From Tectiglobus sp965223355 (lineage in GTDB: Bacteria > Pseudomonadota > Alphaproteobacteria > Rhizobiales > Hyphomicrobiaceae): 64,000 nucleotides of DNA. The stretch is taken from assembly GCA_965223355.1 (NCBI GenBank), contig CBDCWE010000003.1:2356001-2420000 (forward strand), read 5' to 3'. Under the pieces are notes generated by a model. That model was not told where the DNA came from. It saw only the letters and a list, made by a program, of their open reading frames with translations, and ran no database searches. The translations under genes were made by a program, and so were the position numbers. Of the stretch, positions 27,878-36,584 are shown piece after piece (within the stretch, counting starts at the first letter, position 1; every line of letters starts with the position of its first letter).

Positions 27878-28825
27878 ATGAAGATCGCAATCATCGGCGC
27901 CGGTTCCATGGGCTCCGTCTACGCGGCGCTGCTGGCGGACGAGGGTGGTCACGATGTGTGGGCCATCGATGCGTGGCAGGATCATGTCGATGCGATCAAC
28001 AACGCCGGGCTGCGGGTCGAAGGCGCCAGTGGTGATCGCACGGTCCGGATCGCGGCGACCTCCGAGCCGTCGGACGTCACCGATGCCGATCTCGTCATTA
28101 TCGCAACCAAATACGACGGCGTTGGTGATGCGGCCAGCAAAGCCCTCAAGGTCGCCAAGCCGGAGGCGCCGATCCTCACCATTCAGAACGGATTGGGCAG
28201 TGCCGAGATCGTCGCCGACATCGTCGGGTCCGATCGCATTATGATGGGCGTGGTCGGCGGTTTCGGCGCCTCGATGAAAGCGCCCGGCCATGCTCACCAC
28301 AACGGCATGGAGTTCCTGCGCCTTGGCGAAATGGACGGCGGCATGACGGACCGCCTGGAACAGGTTGCCGAAACGTGGCGCTCAGGTAGCTTCAAAGTTT
28401 TGACATTCGACAACATCCACAAAATGGTGTGGGAAAAACTGATCTGCAATTGCACCTATTCCGGCACGTCCGCACTGACCGGTCTGCGGGTCGGTGAAAT
28501 TCAAGCCGCACCGAGTGCCTGGGCGATAGCCAGCATGTGCGCGCTGGAGGCCGCCAACGTCGCCCGCGCCAAAGGCATCGAGCTGGACTTCGACGATCCG
28601 ATCGCCTACGTCCGCGATTTCGGCGCCAAGATTCCAAATGCCCGGCCGTCAATGCTGTTGGATCACATCGCCGGCCGCAAAGCGGAAGTGGACAACATCA
28701 ACGGCGCGATACCGCGTGAAGGGGCCAAGGTTGCCGTCGCCACCCCCGTCAACTCGACGGTGACGGCGCTACTGAAAGCCAAAGAAGCAGGTTTCACGCG
28801 GCCCGGGGAGGGCCGACGCGATTGA
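27878..28825 (+). CDS. 2-dehydropantoate 2-reductase family protein
   Basis: A 315-residue protein with an N-terminal Rossmann fold (MKIAIIGAGSMGSVYAALLA) and the C-terminal helical ApbA/PanE domain carrying the conserved NKLIxN-like motif as VWEKLICNCTYSGTSALTGL (K and N present) at about residues 185-204. It is an NADPH-dependent reductase of a 2-oxo acid; the family includes PanE of pantothenate synthesis. Many alphaproteobacteria have several paralogues, so I do not assign panE. ATG 27878 follows GGGAGGAC. Confidence 0.87.
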   Translation: MKIAIIGAGSMGSVYAALLADEGGHDVWAIDAWQDHVDAINNAGLRVEGASGDRTVRIAATSEPSDVTDADLVIIATKYDGVGDAASKALKVAKPEAPILTIQNGLGSAEIVADIVGSDRIMMGVVGGFGASMKAPGHAHHNGMEFLRLGEMDGGMTDRLEQVAETWRSGSFKVLTFDNIHKMVWEKLICNCTYSGTSALTGLRVGEIQAAPSAWAIASMCALEAANVARAKGIELDFDDPIAYVRDFGAKIPNARPSMLLDHIAGRKAEVDNINGAIPREGAKVAVATPVNSTVTALLKAKEAGFTRPGEGRRD

Positions 28826-29078
28826 ACACGCTATAGTTTCGGGCAACCGGGCCAGCGCTGGCCGGCGGCATGGTCGCAGCCCGGCCTGAAAGGCTCCACT
28901 GGGCGAACGGGCGAATTGGGCCTATAGGTGGCGGCATGAACTGCGCGCTCACCTCAAAACCCGGCCGGTTGCCTATTTCTACTGCCACGAAAGACACAAC
29001 AGACCGGCGCCCGGCCGTTGCCGGCGACGGCCGGCGTTTGCCTTGCAACGTTGTCGCCCTGGGCAACGGGCGGCATTG

Positions 29079-30323
29079 ATGAACACGGCGCAGTTCATTC
29101 GCGACAATGCGCGCTGGCTCAGCGCCGGTGTTCTGTTGACCTGGTCGTCGAGTTTCGGGCAGACCTATTTCATTTCGCTGTCCGCCGGCCACATCCGCGA
29201 GACGTTCGATCTCAGTCACGGCGAGTGGGGCGGGATCTATACGATCGGCACCACCATGTCGGCGCTCGCGCTGGTCCAGATCGGGTGGATTGCCGACAGG
29301 TTGCGGGTGCGCACCCTAGCGACGATCACAATTGCAGCTTTCATCCTGGTTTGCCTCGCCATGGCCGTCATCCAACACTGGCTGTTGTTGATTGTCGTTG
29401 TCGCGGGGCTGAGATTTTGTGGCCAGGGCATGATGAGCCATCTGGCGCTGACCGCCCTCGGGCGCTGGTTTCGCGCGCAACGCGGGCGCGCCGTTGCGAT
29501 CGGCTCCCTGGGCTTTGCCCTCGGCGAAGCACTGCTGCCGATGATGTTTGTCGCGGTGAGTGCGGTTGCCGGTTGGCGAGGCACTTGGGTGATCGCAGCC
29601 ATATCGCTCGCCGTCTTCACGGCCCCGGCCCTACTTTACCTCCTCATGCGTGAGCGCACGCCGCAATCGATCGCCGAAGCACATGATGCAGCCGGCATGG
29701 AGGGGCGGCACTGGCGGCGCGGTGACGCGCTCGGCCACTGGCTGTTCTGGGCGCTGACACCGGGCATCATGGCTCCATCGTTCATGATAACGGCGCTGTT
29801 TTTTCATCAGGTCCACATTACCGAGATCAAAGGTTGGTCACTGGCCGCCTATGTGCTGATCTATCCGCTCTATTCAGCTGCAACGGTGACTGCGAACCTG
29901 ACGGCCGGCGTCCTGATCGACAACTTCGGTTCGGCGCGTTTGCTGCCGGTCTATCTGCTGCCACTGGCAATTGCACTGGCGCTCTACGGCCTGTTCGACG
30001 GGTTCTGGGTGGCGATCGTCGGTTTGACAATTGCCGCCGTCGGCCAGGGCGCCGCGCACGGCCTCATGGGCTCGCTTTGGCCCGAATACTACGGCACGCG
30101 CCATCTTGGGGCGATCCGCTCGCTCATCATTGCACTGACGGTTGCAGCGTCCGCCATTGGTCCCGGAGTCACGGGCTGGTTGATCGATGTTGGGATCGGA
30201 TTCGAGACGCAGTGCCTCTATATGGCACTCTACCTTGTTGCGATGAGTTTGGCCTTTGCGATCGTCAGCCGTCAAGCGCTTCGCATGATGCAAGCCGGGC
30301 CTCGTCAAATCAGCCGACAATAG
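29079..30323 (+). CDS. MFS transporter
   Basis: A 414-residue inner-membrane protein with about twelve hydrophobic helices. Residues 75-100 (GWIADRLRVRTLATITIAAF) hold the MFS motif A (GxxADRxxxR). It is typically an exporter or an oxoacid importer. The substrate is unknown. A TetR-family regulator lies 158 bases downstream on the same strand, which suggests but does not prove that it controls the transporter. ATG 29079 (MNTAQFIRDNARWLSAGVLL) is chosen because the 12 residues before it look non-coding. Confidence 0.88.
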   Translation: MNTAQFIRDNARWLSAGVLLTWSSSFGQTYFISLSAGHIRETFDLSHGEWGGIYTIGTTMSALALVQIGWIADRLRVRTLATITIAAFILVCLAMAVIQHWLLLIVVVAGLRFCGQGMMSHLALTALGRWFRAQRGRAVAIGSLGFALGEALLPMMFVAVSAVAGWRGTWVIAAISLAVFTAPALLYLLMRERTPQSIAEAHDAAGMEGRHWRRGDALGHWLFWALTPGIMAPSFMITALFFHQVHITEIKGWSLAAYVLIYPLYSAATVTANLTAGVLIDNFGSARLLPVYLLPLAIALALYGLFDGFWVAIVGLTIAAVGQGAAHGLMGSLWPEYYGTRHLGAIRSLIIALTVAASAIGPGVTGWLIDVGIGFETQCLYMALYLVAMSLAFAIVSRQALRMMQAGPRQISRQ

Positions 30324-30481
30324 CGCTGACGGCACTACCGAAGCCCGCGATCTGACACACCACCGATCACACCACGAACCACCGCGATTCTGGCTGTGAA
30401 TCTTGTACACCTTGCTGTAGTGTTGTTCTCAATTCGTCTACTAATATAGCTATAGCGGGTTGCAAAATACGAGGCACCAAG

Positions 30482-31081
30482 ATGCCCGAACGCAATTATC
30501 GCGAGCGATTGAAAGCGAACACGCTGCTCGCGGCGAGAAAGATTGTTACCAACGAAGGCCTCAGCGCATTGCAGGCGCGGCGGATCGCGCAGGATTCCGG
30601 CTGCTCGGTCGGCACGATCTACAATCTTTATGACGGACTTGACGACCTCATCATCAATGTCAACGCCGCGACGCTTGAAGATCTTGGCGCCAACCTGCGC
30701 GCTGAGAAGGAGCGCTCCGCCCATCTGCAGTTAAACGAGCGCCTCATTGGCTTGGCGCTGTCTTATCTGTCATTCGCGCTCGACAGCCAGGCCTCGTGGC
30801 GTGCCATCTTCGAGCATCAGCTTGCCAAAGACCGCGCCATTCCGGACTGGTATCGTCAGCGTCAGGCGAGCCTGTTTGAGATTGTCGAGGACATCCTGAG
30901 AGAGGTTGTTGGTGAGCCGGAGCGCCGTCAAATGGCTGCGCGGGCACTGTTTTCGGCCGTTCATGGCGTTGTATCGCTGGCGCTGGACGAGAAGCTCGGC
31001 GGGTTCGAGCGCGAGGCGACCGAGGCCCAGGTGCGGTTCATCGTCGGCGCCGCGGCTCAAGGTCTGAGCCAAGACGCCTGA
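30482..31081 (+). CDS. TetR-family transcriptional regulator
   Basis: A 199-residue protein. The N-terminal TetR HTH reads TLLAARKIVTNEGLSALQAR, RIAQDSGCSVGTIYNLYDGL at residues 18-60. The C-terminal ligand and dimer domain begins near residue 75 (LALSYLSFALDSQASWRAIF), of the WHG type. The upstream stretch 30440-30470 contains TATAGCTATA-like symmetry that could be its operator. It likely regulates itself and perhaps the MFS gene before it. Its TGA stop is followed within ten bases by repeat A7. Confidence 0.92.
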   Translation: MPERNYRERLKANTLLAARKIVTNEGLSALQARRIAQDSGCSVGTIYNLYDGLDDLIINVNAATLEDLGANLRAEKERSAHLQLNERLIGLALSYLSFALDSQASWRAIFEHQLAKDRAIPDWYRQRQASLFEIVEDILREVVGEPERRQMAARALFSAVHGVVSLALDEKLGGFEREATEAQVRFIVGAAAQGLSQDA

Positions 31082-31085
31082 TGCT

Positions 31086-31222
31086 TAGAGCAACCTGCCT
31101 TTATTCGGAATCGGAACGATCCCGAATAAAGGCAGAAAGTTGCTCGCCTCTAAAGTGGCGATCATCTTCGTGCTTTAAGTTGGAACCGCTATTGCGGTTC
31201 CAACTTAAAGCACGAAGATCTA
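31086..31222 (+). repeat. Family A double-hairpin repeat, copy A7
   Basis: A full copy bounded by TTAG and CTAG. The right CTAG supplies the stop codon of the minus-strand IspZ-like gene, and CTAGTGGTC extends into that coding sequence. It sits between convergent TetR and IspZ-like genes. Confidence 0.92.
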
Positions 31223-31846
31223 GTGGTCCTTATCACCCTTGCGGGTTTCGCGGCTGAGTTCGTAGCGCTGCATCAGGCTGATTTGCGAAATCGCAAACAC
31301 CATGGTGATCGGCATCACGCCCCAAAGCTTGAAGCTTATCCAGAAATCGGTCGAGAACGTCCGCCAGATGAACTCGTTCAAGACGGCCAAGAAGACGAAG
31401 AAGCACGCCCAGCGGAAGGTGAGCAGCTGCCAACCGCGGTCCTGCAACTTGTAGACCTCGCCGAGCAAATACTTGATCAACGAATGGCCCATCAAGAGGC
31501 CGCCGAACAGGATGGTGGCGAACATAAGATTGACGATCGTCGGCTTGATCTTGATGAAAAACTCCTCCTGAAGAACCAGGGTCAGGCCGCCGAAGAACAA
31601 AATGCATGCCCCTGAGACCATGGGCATTATTGGAATCCGCCCGAACAGCGTACGCGATGCGACCAGGGCCATGACCGTCGCGATCATGAACGCGCCGGTG
31701 GCCCAGAAAATCTTGGCGTAGGCATTGGCGATGAAGAAAACGACGACCGGTCCGGCTTCGATCAGAAGCTTCAAGAGCTGTTTTGGGTCGACCTCCGGCT
31801 GATCCGGTTCCGTCGTACCCGTGGTTTTGTGCTGCAAGCCGTCCAT
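31220..31846 (-). CDS. Septation protein A (IspZ/YciB) paralogue 2
   Basis: A 208-residue inner-membrane protein with five or six helices, matching the IspZ/YciB family (KQLLKLLIEAGPVVVFFIAN at the start, LNEFIWRTFSTDFWISFKLW near residue 165). The family is needed for normal cell-envelope and septum function. It has an N-terminal cytoplasmic extension (GLQHKTTGTTEPDQPEVDP) that paralogue 1 lacks. ATG 31846 is the first good start; the upstream residues look non-coding. It is the last gene of the leftward dapF-mtaB-ftsY-ispZ group, and its TAG is the boundary of repeat A7. Confidence 0.88.
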   Translation of the reverse strand: MDGLQHKTTGTTEPDQPEVDPKQLLKLLIEAGPVVVFFIANAYAKIFWATGAFMIATVMALVASRTLFGRIPIMPMVSGACILFFGGLTLVLQEEFFIKIKPTIVNLMFATILFGGLLMGHSLIKYLLGEVYKLQDRGWQLLTFRWACFFVFLAVLNEFIWRTFSTDFWISFKLWGVMPITMVFAISQISLMQRYELSRETRKGDKDH

Positions 31847-31934
31847 GACGATCCCATAGCCTAGAGAGTTATTGTTGGCCGATATTGCGCCGCGCAGACG
31901 GTCGCGCAATCGAACCGCAAATTGATGCCGCGGA

Positions 31935-32567
31935 CTAGCGCACCATCGTCGCCGTTGGATCGATGGCGTAGTTTTGCAGCATCCGCGTCATCAGGTAGGC
32001 ATAGAGTCCCGAGGCCGGCATGACGATCGCCACTTTGAACATGACCCAGACGTTCAGACCATCAGTTTGCCAGCCGAAGATGTTGAACTTTTCATCCCAT
32101 GGGAAGCCAAGCCGCACGACTTCATTGGCGAGCGCAAGCAGCAGGAACAAAATGATAAAGCTGCGCGTGAACTTGTACCAACCCTCCGGCGAATAGTGGA
32201 ACGACTTCTCAAAAGTGTACTTGAAGAAGTTCCTTTTCATGGCCAAGCCAATGGCAAGGAACACAGCGAAGACCGCGTTGAAGAGCGTAACTTTGAGTTG
32301 CACCCACATCGGATCGTTGGTGTAGAGCGAGATGGCGGAAAACACCAAGGTGATGCCGCCGGCAATCAATGCAAAAACCGGCAGGCGCTGCAGCACAATT
32401 CGCATCACAACAAACGAGATGATCGTGGTGATGACCAGCGCCCAGATGCCGGCTGTCACACCAAACAGCGCGTTGACGACAAACAGTGTGATGAGTGGGC
32501 CGAATTCACTCAGCAGATTGACCGTTTGCTCGGCGTTGAACGGGTATTTGCTAAGAAGCCACTTCAT
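31935..32567 (-). CDS. Septation protein A (IspZ/YciB) paralogue 1
   Basis: A 210-residue inner-membrane protein of the same family as the next gene (LLSEFGPLITLFVVNALFGV, then LANEVVRLGFPWDEKF). Paralogue 2 has the classic FxSxD-like LNEFIWR...WVxFK pattern and this copy has a more diverged version (LANEVVR, NVWVMFKVAIVMP). The gap to ftsY is 79 bases on the same strand. Tandem paralogues of this gene are unusual, because most genomes have one. Which copy retains the ancestral role cannot be read off the sequence. Confidence 0.85.
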   Translation of the reverse strand: MKWLLSKYPFNAEQTVNLLSEFGPLITLFVVNALFGVTAGIWALVITTIISFVVMRIVLQRLPVFALIAGGITLVFSAISLYTNDPMWVQLKVTLFNAVFAVFLAIGLAMKRNFFKYTFEKSFHYSPEGWYKFTRSFIILFLLLALANEVVRLGFPWDEKFNIFGWQTDGLNVWVMFKVAIVMPASGLYAYLMTRMLQNYAIDPTATMVR

Positions 32568-32646
32568 TCTGTTTCCAATTTGGTCAATGTCTGCCGGACG
32601 CGCCAGGTGATGTAGTCGCAGTTTCCGATCGAAATGTGGTTGTTCA

Positions 32647-33840
32647 TCAGTCTAGCGCAATAGCCTTGGCAAATTCTTTCGCGTCGAAGGCAGCCAAGTC
32701 CTCGACGCCTTCACCGACGCCGATGGCATGTATGGGCAAACCGTACTTGCCTGCAATGGCGACAAGAATGCCACCCTTCGCGGTGCCATCGAGCTTGGTC
32801 ATCACCAGCCCTGACACGCCCGCACGCTCTTGAAACACTTCGACCTGACTGAGGGCGTTCTGGCCGGTCGTCGCATCGAGCACCAGCAAAACATCATGCG
32901 GCGCGCGCTCGTCGACCTTGCGCATGACGCGGACGACCTTTTCGAGTTCGTCCATCAGCCCCGCCTTGTTCTGCAGGCGACCGGCCGTATCCATCATGAC
33001 GATGTCGACACCGTCAGCCTTGGCGCGTGCCAGCGCGTCAAAGCCGAGACCGGCGGCATCTGCGCCAACCTCACGGGTCATGACGTCACAGCCGACCCGT
33101 TCGCCCCAGACCTGGAGCTGTTCGATTGCTGCGGCTCTGAAGGTATCGCCGGCGACCAGCAACACCTTGTTGCCCTGCGCGCGATATCGCGCAGCGAGCT
33201 TGCCGATTGTCGTGGTCTTGCCGGTGCCGTTGACACCGACCATCAAAATGACGTGCGGCTTGTTTTGCGGGTCGATAACCAGCTCACGGGCGACCGGTGC
33301 CAGAACCTCTTCAACTTCTTCGGCCAGTACCCGGCGCACGTCGTCCGGCGAGATTGCCTTGTCATAGCGCCCCGAGCCAATCCTTTCGGTAATGCGCATC
33401 GCGGTGTCGACGCCGAGATCCGCCTGAATGAGGAGATCTTCAAGATCATCGAGGCTTGCCGCGTCGAGTTTCTGCTTGGTGAAGACGCTGGTGATGCCGT
33501 CAGTGAGGCGCGACGACGTCTTCGAAAGACCGGATTTGAGACGCTGAAACCAGCTCTGCTTCGGCGGTTCGGTTTGATCCGGCGCTGCCGGCGGGTCGGC
33601 CGGCGCGACCTTCGGAGCGGGCCCGTCGACGGACCAAGGTTGGGCGCCGGCGTCCGTCGCGGCGCTATCTGGTGCCGGGTTGGCCGTGGCGCTATCTGGT
33701 TGCGGGTCGGCCGTGGCTGCACGGCCTGCCTTGGTCACCGCCGCTTGATCACCCTCAACCGCGGAACGCCCGGCCTCAGCGGCAGTGCCGCCGCCGCCAA
33801 ACAGCCGGTTGAAAAAACCTGACTTTCGTTGTTCGCTCAT
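32647..33840 (-). CDS. ftsY: Signal recognition particle receptor FtsY
   Basis: A 397-residue SRP GTPase at the inner membrane that docks ribosome-SRP complexes to the Sec translocon. The NG domain (about residues 100-397) has G1 GVNGTGKTTTIGKLA, G3 DTAGRLQNKAGL and G4 TKLDGTAKGG. The acidic N-terminal A domain (residues 25-100) is alanine/proline/aspartate-rich and ends in KQSWFQRLKSGLSKTSSRLT, the amphipathic helix region. Its ATG overlaps the mtaB stop (TGA/ATG), so the two are translationally coupled. Confidence 0.97.
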   Translation of the reverse strand: MSEQRKSGFFNRLFGGGGTAAEAGRSAVEGDQAAVTKAGRAATADPQPDSATANPAPDSAATDAGAQPWSVDGPAPKVAPADPPAAPDQTEPPKQSWFQRLKSGLSKTSSRLTDGITSVFTKQKLDAASLDDLEDLLIQADLGVDTAMRITERIGSGRYDKAISPDDVRRVLAEEVEEVLAPVARELVIDPQNKPHVILMVGVNGTGKTTTIGKLAARYRAQGNKVLLVAGDTFRAAAIEQLQVWGERVGCDVMTREVGADAAGLGFDALARAKADGVDIVMMDTAGRLQNKAGLMDELEKVVRVMRKVDERAPHDVLLVLDATTGQNALSQVEVFQERAGVSGLVMTKLDGTAKGGILVAIAGKYGLPIHAIGVGEGVEDLAAFDAKEFAKAIALD

Positions 33841-35153
33841 GCCTGTGCCAACTCCGCGTGCAACCGGCGGTGATCATGCCCCGTTATGGTCATACGTTCT
33901 ATTGAACCCGGTTGCGAGCCGGAGTTCGGCACGGCGCCAATTGCGACCTCGGCAAACTGCGGTGTCCGACCGATATCGTCGCGCTCCACCAGGACGTCAA
34001 GGCTGCGTCCGACCTGCCCGGCCAGGAACCGGGACAACTGCGATGCGGCCTTGTCGCGCAGGCGCGCCGCACGCTCTTTGACCACCGGGCGGGAGACCTG
34101 CGGCATGCGCGCGGCCGGCGTACCCGCGCGCGGCGAAAACGGGAAAACATGCAGGAACGTCAAGTCGCATTCATCGACCAAATCAAGCGTGGCGCGGAAC
34201 AGCTCCTCGGTTTCGGTCGGAAACCCCGCGATCAAATCCGCACCAAACACGATGTCAGGCCGCAGTTCGCGCGCCTTGCGGCAGAACGCAATGGCATCGG
34301 CGCGCGCATGGCGACGTTTCATGCGCTTGAGAATCAGATCATCGCCAGCCTGCATCGAGAGGTGCAAATGCGGCATCAAACGCGGCTCGCTGGCGATGCA
34401 CGCCAACAGCTCGGTGTCGACTTCAACCTGGTCGATGGACGACAACCTGAGCCGATCGAGGGTTGGGACGTGGCGCAGGATTTGCTTGATTAGCCGGCCG
34501 AGGTTGTGGGTTCCGGGCAGGTCACTGCCGTAGGAGGTGATGTCGACCCCAGTGAGCACAACCTCGCGATGACCGGCATCGACAAGCCGCGAGATCTGGT
34601 CGACAACCGCGCCGGCGGGCACCGAACGCGACGGCCCGCGTCCAAACGGAATAATGCAAAAGGTGCAACGGTGATCGCAACCGGTCTGAACCTGGACATA
34701 GGCTCGCGCCCGCGTCGCAAATCCATCGATCAGATGCCCCGCGGTTTCACGCACACTCATGATGTCATTGACCCGCACGCGCTCGACGTCGGCCGCGGCC
34801 AGGGCGTCAAAGGTCGAACGCGCAAGCTTTTCCGCATTGCCGATGACATGGTCCACTTCCGGCATGTCGGCGAAACGTTGTGGCTCTATCTGGGCGGCGC
34901 AACCGGTCACCACAATCCGTGCACCCGGTCGCTGACGGCGAATTCGGCGGATTGTCTGAGCTGCCTGGCGGACGGCTTCGGCGGTGACGGCGCAGGTGTT
35001 GATGATGACGGCATCGCCGCCCAATCCGGCATCATCGCCATGCCGGCGCATCACCTCGGATTCATAGGTGTTCAACCTGCAGCCCAAAGTGACGATGTCC
35101 GGGCCTTCGGTCTCATGTTGGTCGACGGTTGTTGGTCCAACGGTTTGGCGCAC
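33837..35153 (-). CDS. mtaB: tRNA-t6A37 methylthiotransferase MtaB
   Basis: A 438-residue radical-SAM enzyme that adds a methylthio group to t6A at tRNA position 37. The MTTase N-terminal domain supplies cysteines in TLGCRLNTYESE, INTCAVTAEA and TGCAAQIEP. The radical-SAM cluster motif CDHRCTFC is C159, C163, C166. The C-terminal TRAM-like part is short. I chose GTG 35153, preceded by GAGG at correct spacing and just after the dapF stop; a TTG at 35165 is also possible. The dapF-mtaB-ftsY order is common in alphaproteobacteria. Confidence 0.94.
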   Translation of the reverse strand: MRQTVGPTTVDQHETEGPDIVTLGCRLNTYESEVMRRHGDDAGLGGDAVIINTCAVTAEAVRQAAQTIRRIRRQRPGARIVVTGCAAQIEPQRFADMPEVDHVIGNAEKLARSTFDALAAADVERVRVNDIMSVRETAGHLIDGFATRARAYVQVQTGCDHRCTFCIIPFGRGPSRSVPAGAVVDQISRLVDAGHREVVLTGVDITSYGSDLPGTHNLGRLIKQILRHVPTLDRLRLSSIDQVEVDTELLACIASEPRLMPHLHLSMQAGDDLILKRMKRRHARADAIAFCRKARELRPDIVFGADLIAGFPTETEELFRATLDLVDECDLTFLHVFPFSPRAGTPAARMPQVSRPVVKERAARLRDKAASQLSRFLAGQVGRSLDVLVERDDIGRTPQFAEVAIGAVPNSGSQPGSIERMTITGHDHRRLHAELAQA

Positions 35154-35154
35154 G

Positions 35155-36033
35155 TCAGACCTCAATGGTCAGTGCGCTGGTGGAGCCGAGGTTGAGATAG
35201 CCCGAGAACTCCAGTTCTGCCGGGCCGGTCATCAAGACCCCGGCACCCTGCGGCCATTGGATGAGAAGATCGCCACCGGGCAGGGAGACGGCTGCTTCGC
35301 GGTCAAGCCGGTCGGTTCGCACGCCACAGGCAAGCGTCGCGCAAGCAGCCGAGCCGCAGGCCCGGGTCAAGCCGGCGCCGCGCTCCCACGTGCGCGTGCG
35401 AACATGCGTTCTGGACAGCACCTGCGCAACGGTGATGTTGGCGCGCTCCGGGAACAATGGGTGGTGTTCGAGCAATGGTCCGAACTTGTCGAGTGCGAGC
35501 GTGCCGACGTCGTCGACCCAGAACACGGCATGCGGATTGCCCATGCTGCAGACCGATGGCGAATGCAGCACCGGGGCATCGATCGGTCCGATCTGCAACT
35601 CGATCTTGCTGGTGTCGTGAAATTCCTCACTCAACGGAATGTCCTGCCAGCCAAATCGCGGCGGCCCCATATCGACGGTGATCGCAACATCGGACGGGAA
35701 CGTGACATCCAGCACGCCGGCGGACGTCTCAAACTTCATCGCCGTTGCATCGCGGCCCGCGCGCAACAGCATCGCAACGCACCGCATGCCATTACCGCAG
35801 GCACCGGCCGGCAGGCCATCGGCATTGAATATCTCGATGTAACCATCGGTGCCGGGCACGCGCGGGGGCTGTACAACCATCAACTGATCGAACCGGGTCC
35901 GCGGGTCGGCGGCAATGGCGCGGGCGTGGTCGGACGAGATCGCAGGCCCGTCGTATCGGCGCAGGTCCGCGACGACGATCTGGTTGCCCAGACCGTTCAT
36001 TTTGTGAAACCGAACCTGACCGGTTGTGCGCAT
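35155..36033 (-). CDS. dapF: Diaminopimelate epimerase
   Basis: A 292-residue epimerase that converts LL- to meso-diaminopimelate for lysine and peptidoglycan. The two catalytic cysteines are C79 in NADGLPAGACGNGMRC and the one in GLTRACGSAACATLA at about residue 230. The opening RFHKMNGLGNQIVVADL is typical. It is the first gene of the leftward dapF-mtaB-ftsY-ispZ run, and its promoter should lie in the 36034-36584 gap. Confidence 0.96.
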   Translation of the reverse strand: MRTTGQVRFHKMNGLGNQIVVADLRRYDGPAISSDHARAIAADPRTRFDQLMVVQPPRVPGTDGYIEIFNADGLPAGACGNGMRCVAMLLRAGRDATAMKFETSAGVLDVTFPSDVAITVDMGPPRFGWQDIPLSEEFHDTSKIELQIGPIDAPVLHSPSVCSMGNPHAVFWVDDVGTLALDKFGPLLEHHPLFPERANITVAQVLSRTHVRTRTWERGAGLTRACGSAACATLACGVRTDRLDREAAVSLPGGDLLIQWPQGAGVLMTGPAELEFSGYLNLGSTSALTIEV

Positions 36034-36584
36034 GCCACCTTATATGGCTGAGATCGCCTGAAACACAAACGGCGATTTGGCGCCCGGCGATGGCGTTTCA
36101 GAGTGAGCTGGAACAATCTTGCTCGCCAACCCGGCCGCCGCCAGTCCTTGAGGCTGAGCTCGAACCATCCCGTGCCGCCGCCCGGCCATCCAAAACCACG
36201 ATCTGGCGTGTGGTTGGGCACGGCGGAGGAACGGGTCAACGATGTGGCCCCGACTTGGGCGAAGCCGGTCCAGGGCGAAGATGGTCCAGGGCGGACATGA
36301 TCTCGGCTGGCCGACAGCTGCCAATCGATTAGGCAGAGAAAAACTCATAGTTGGCTACAAATTGTGCAATGCGCTTGGGCGAATCGTCCAAGATCTCATT
36401 TTATTATTATATATCAATTTGTTATTATAATGAGCCAAAATGGCACGCTTCTTGATCTTTACGAAACTGTTGTCAGCGGTTCGCCTGCCAAGCGGGCGCC
36501 TGCATAGAAAACGAGCAACTGACGCAGACCAGCTCGTTCACACCGGACCTGCGTCAAGTTGCCAAGCTCAAGGGGCCATGGGGC
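36034..36584. other. Intergenic region between dapF and amt, AT-rich at the right
   Basis: About 550 bases between divergent genes with no convincing coding frame. The stretch ATGGCGTTTCAGAGT at about 36088 recurs near 7360, so the left part holds another old dispersed repeat. The block 36395-36440 is markedly AT-rich and is the best place for the amt promoter. I saw no clear sigma-54 GG-N10-GC site. Confidence 0.5.

Noticed and set aside
32830..33822. 330-codon plus frame opposite ftsY
   Set aside because: Antisense shadow; FtsY has all its GTPase motifs on the minus strand.
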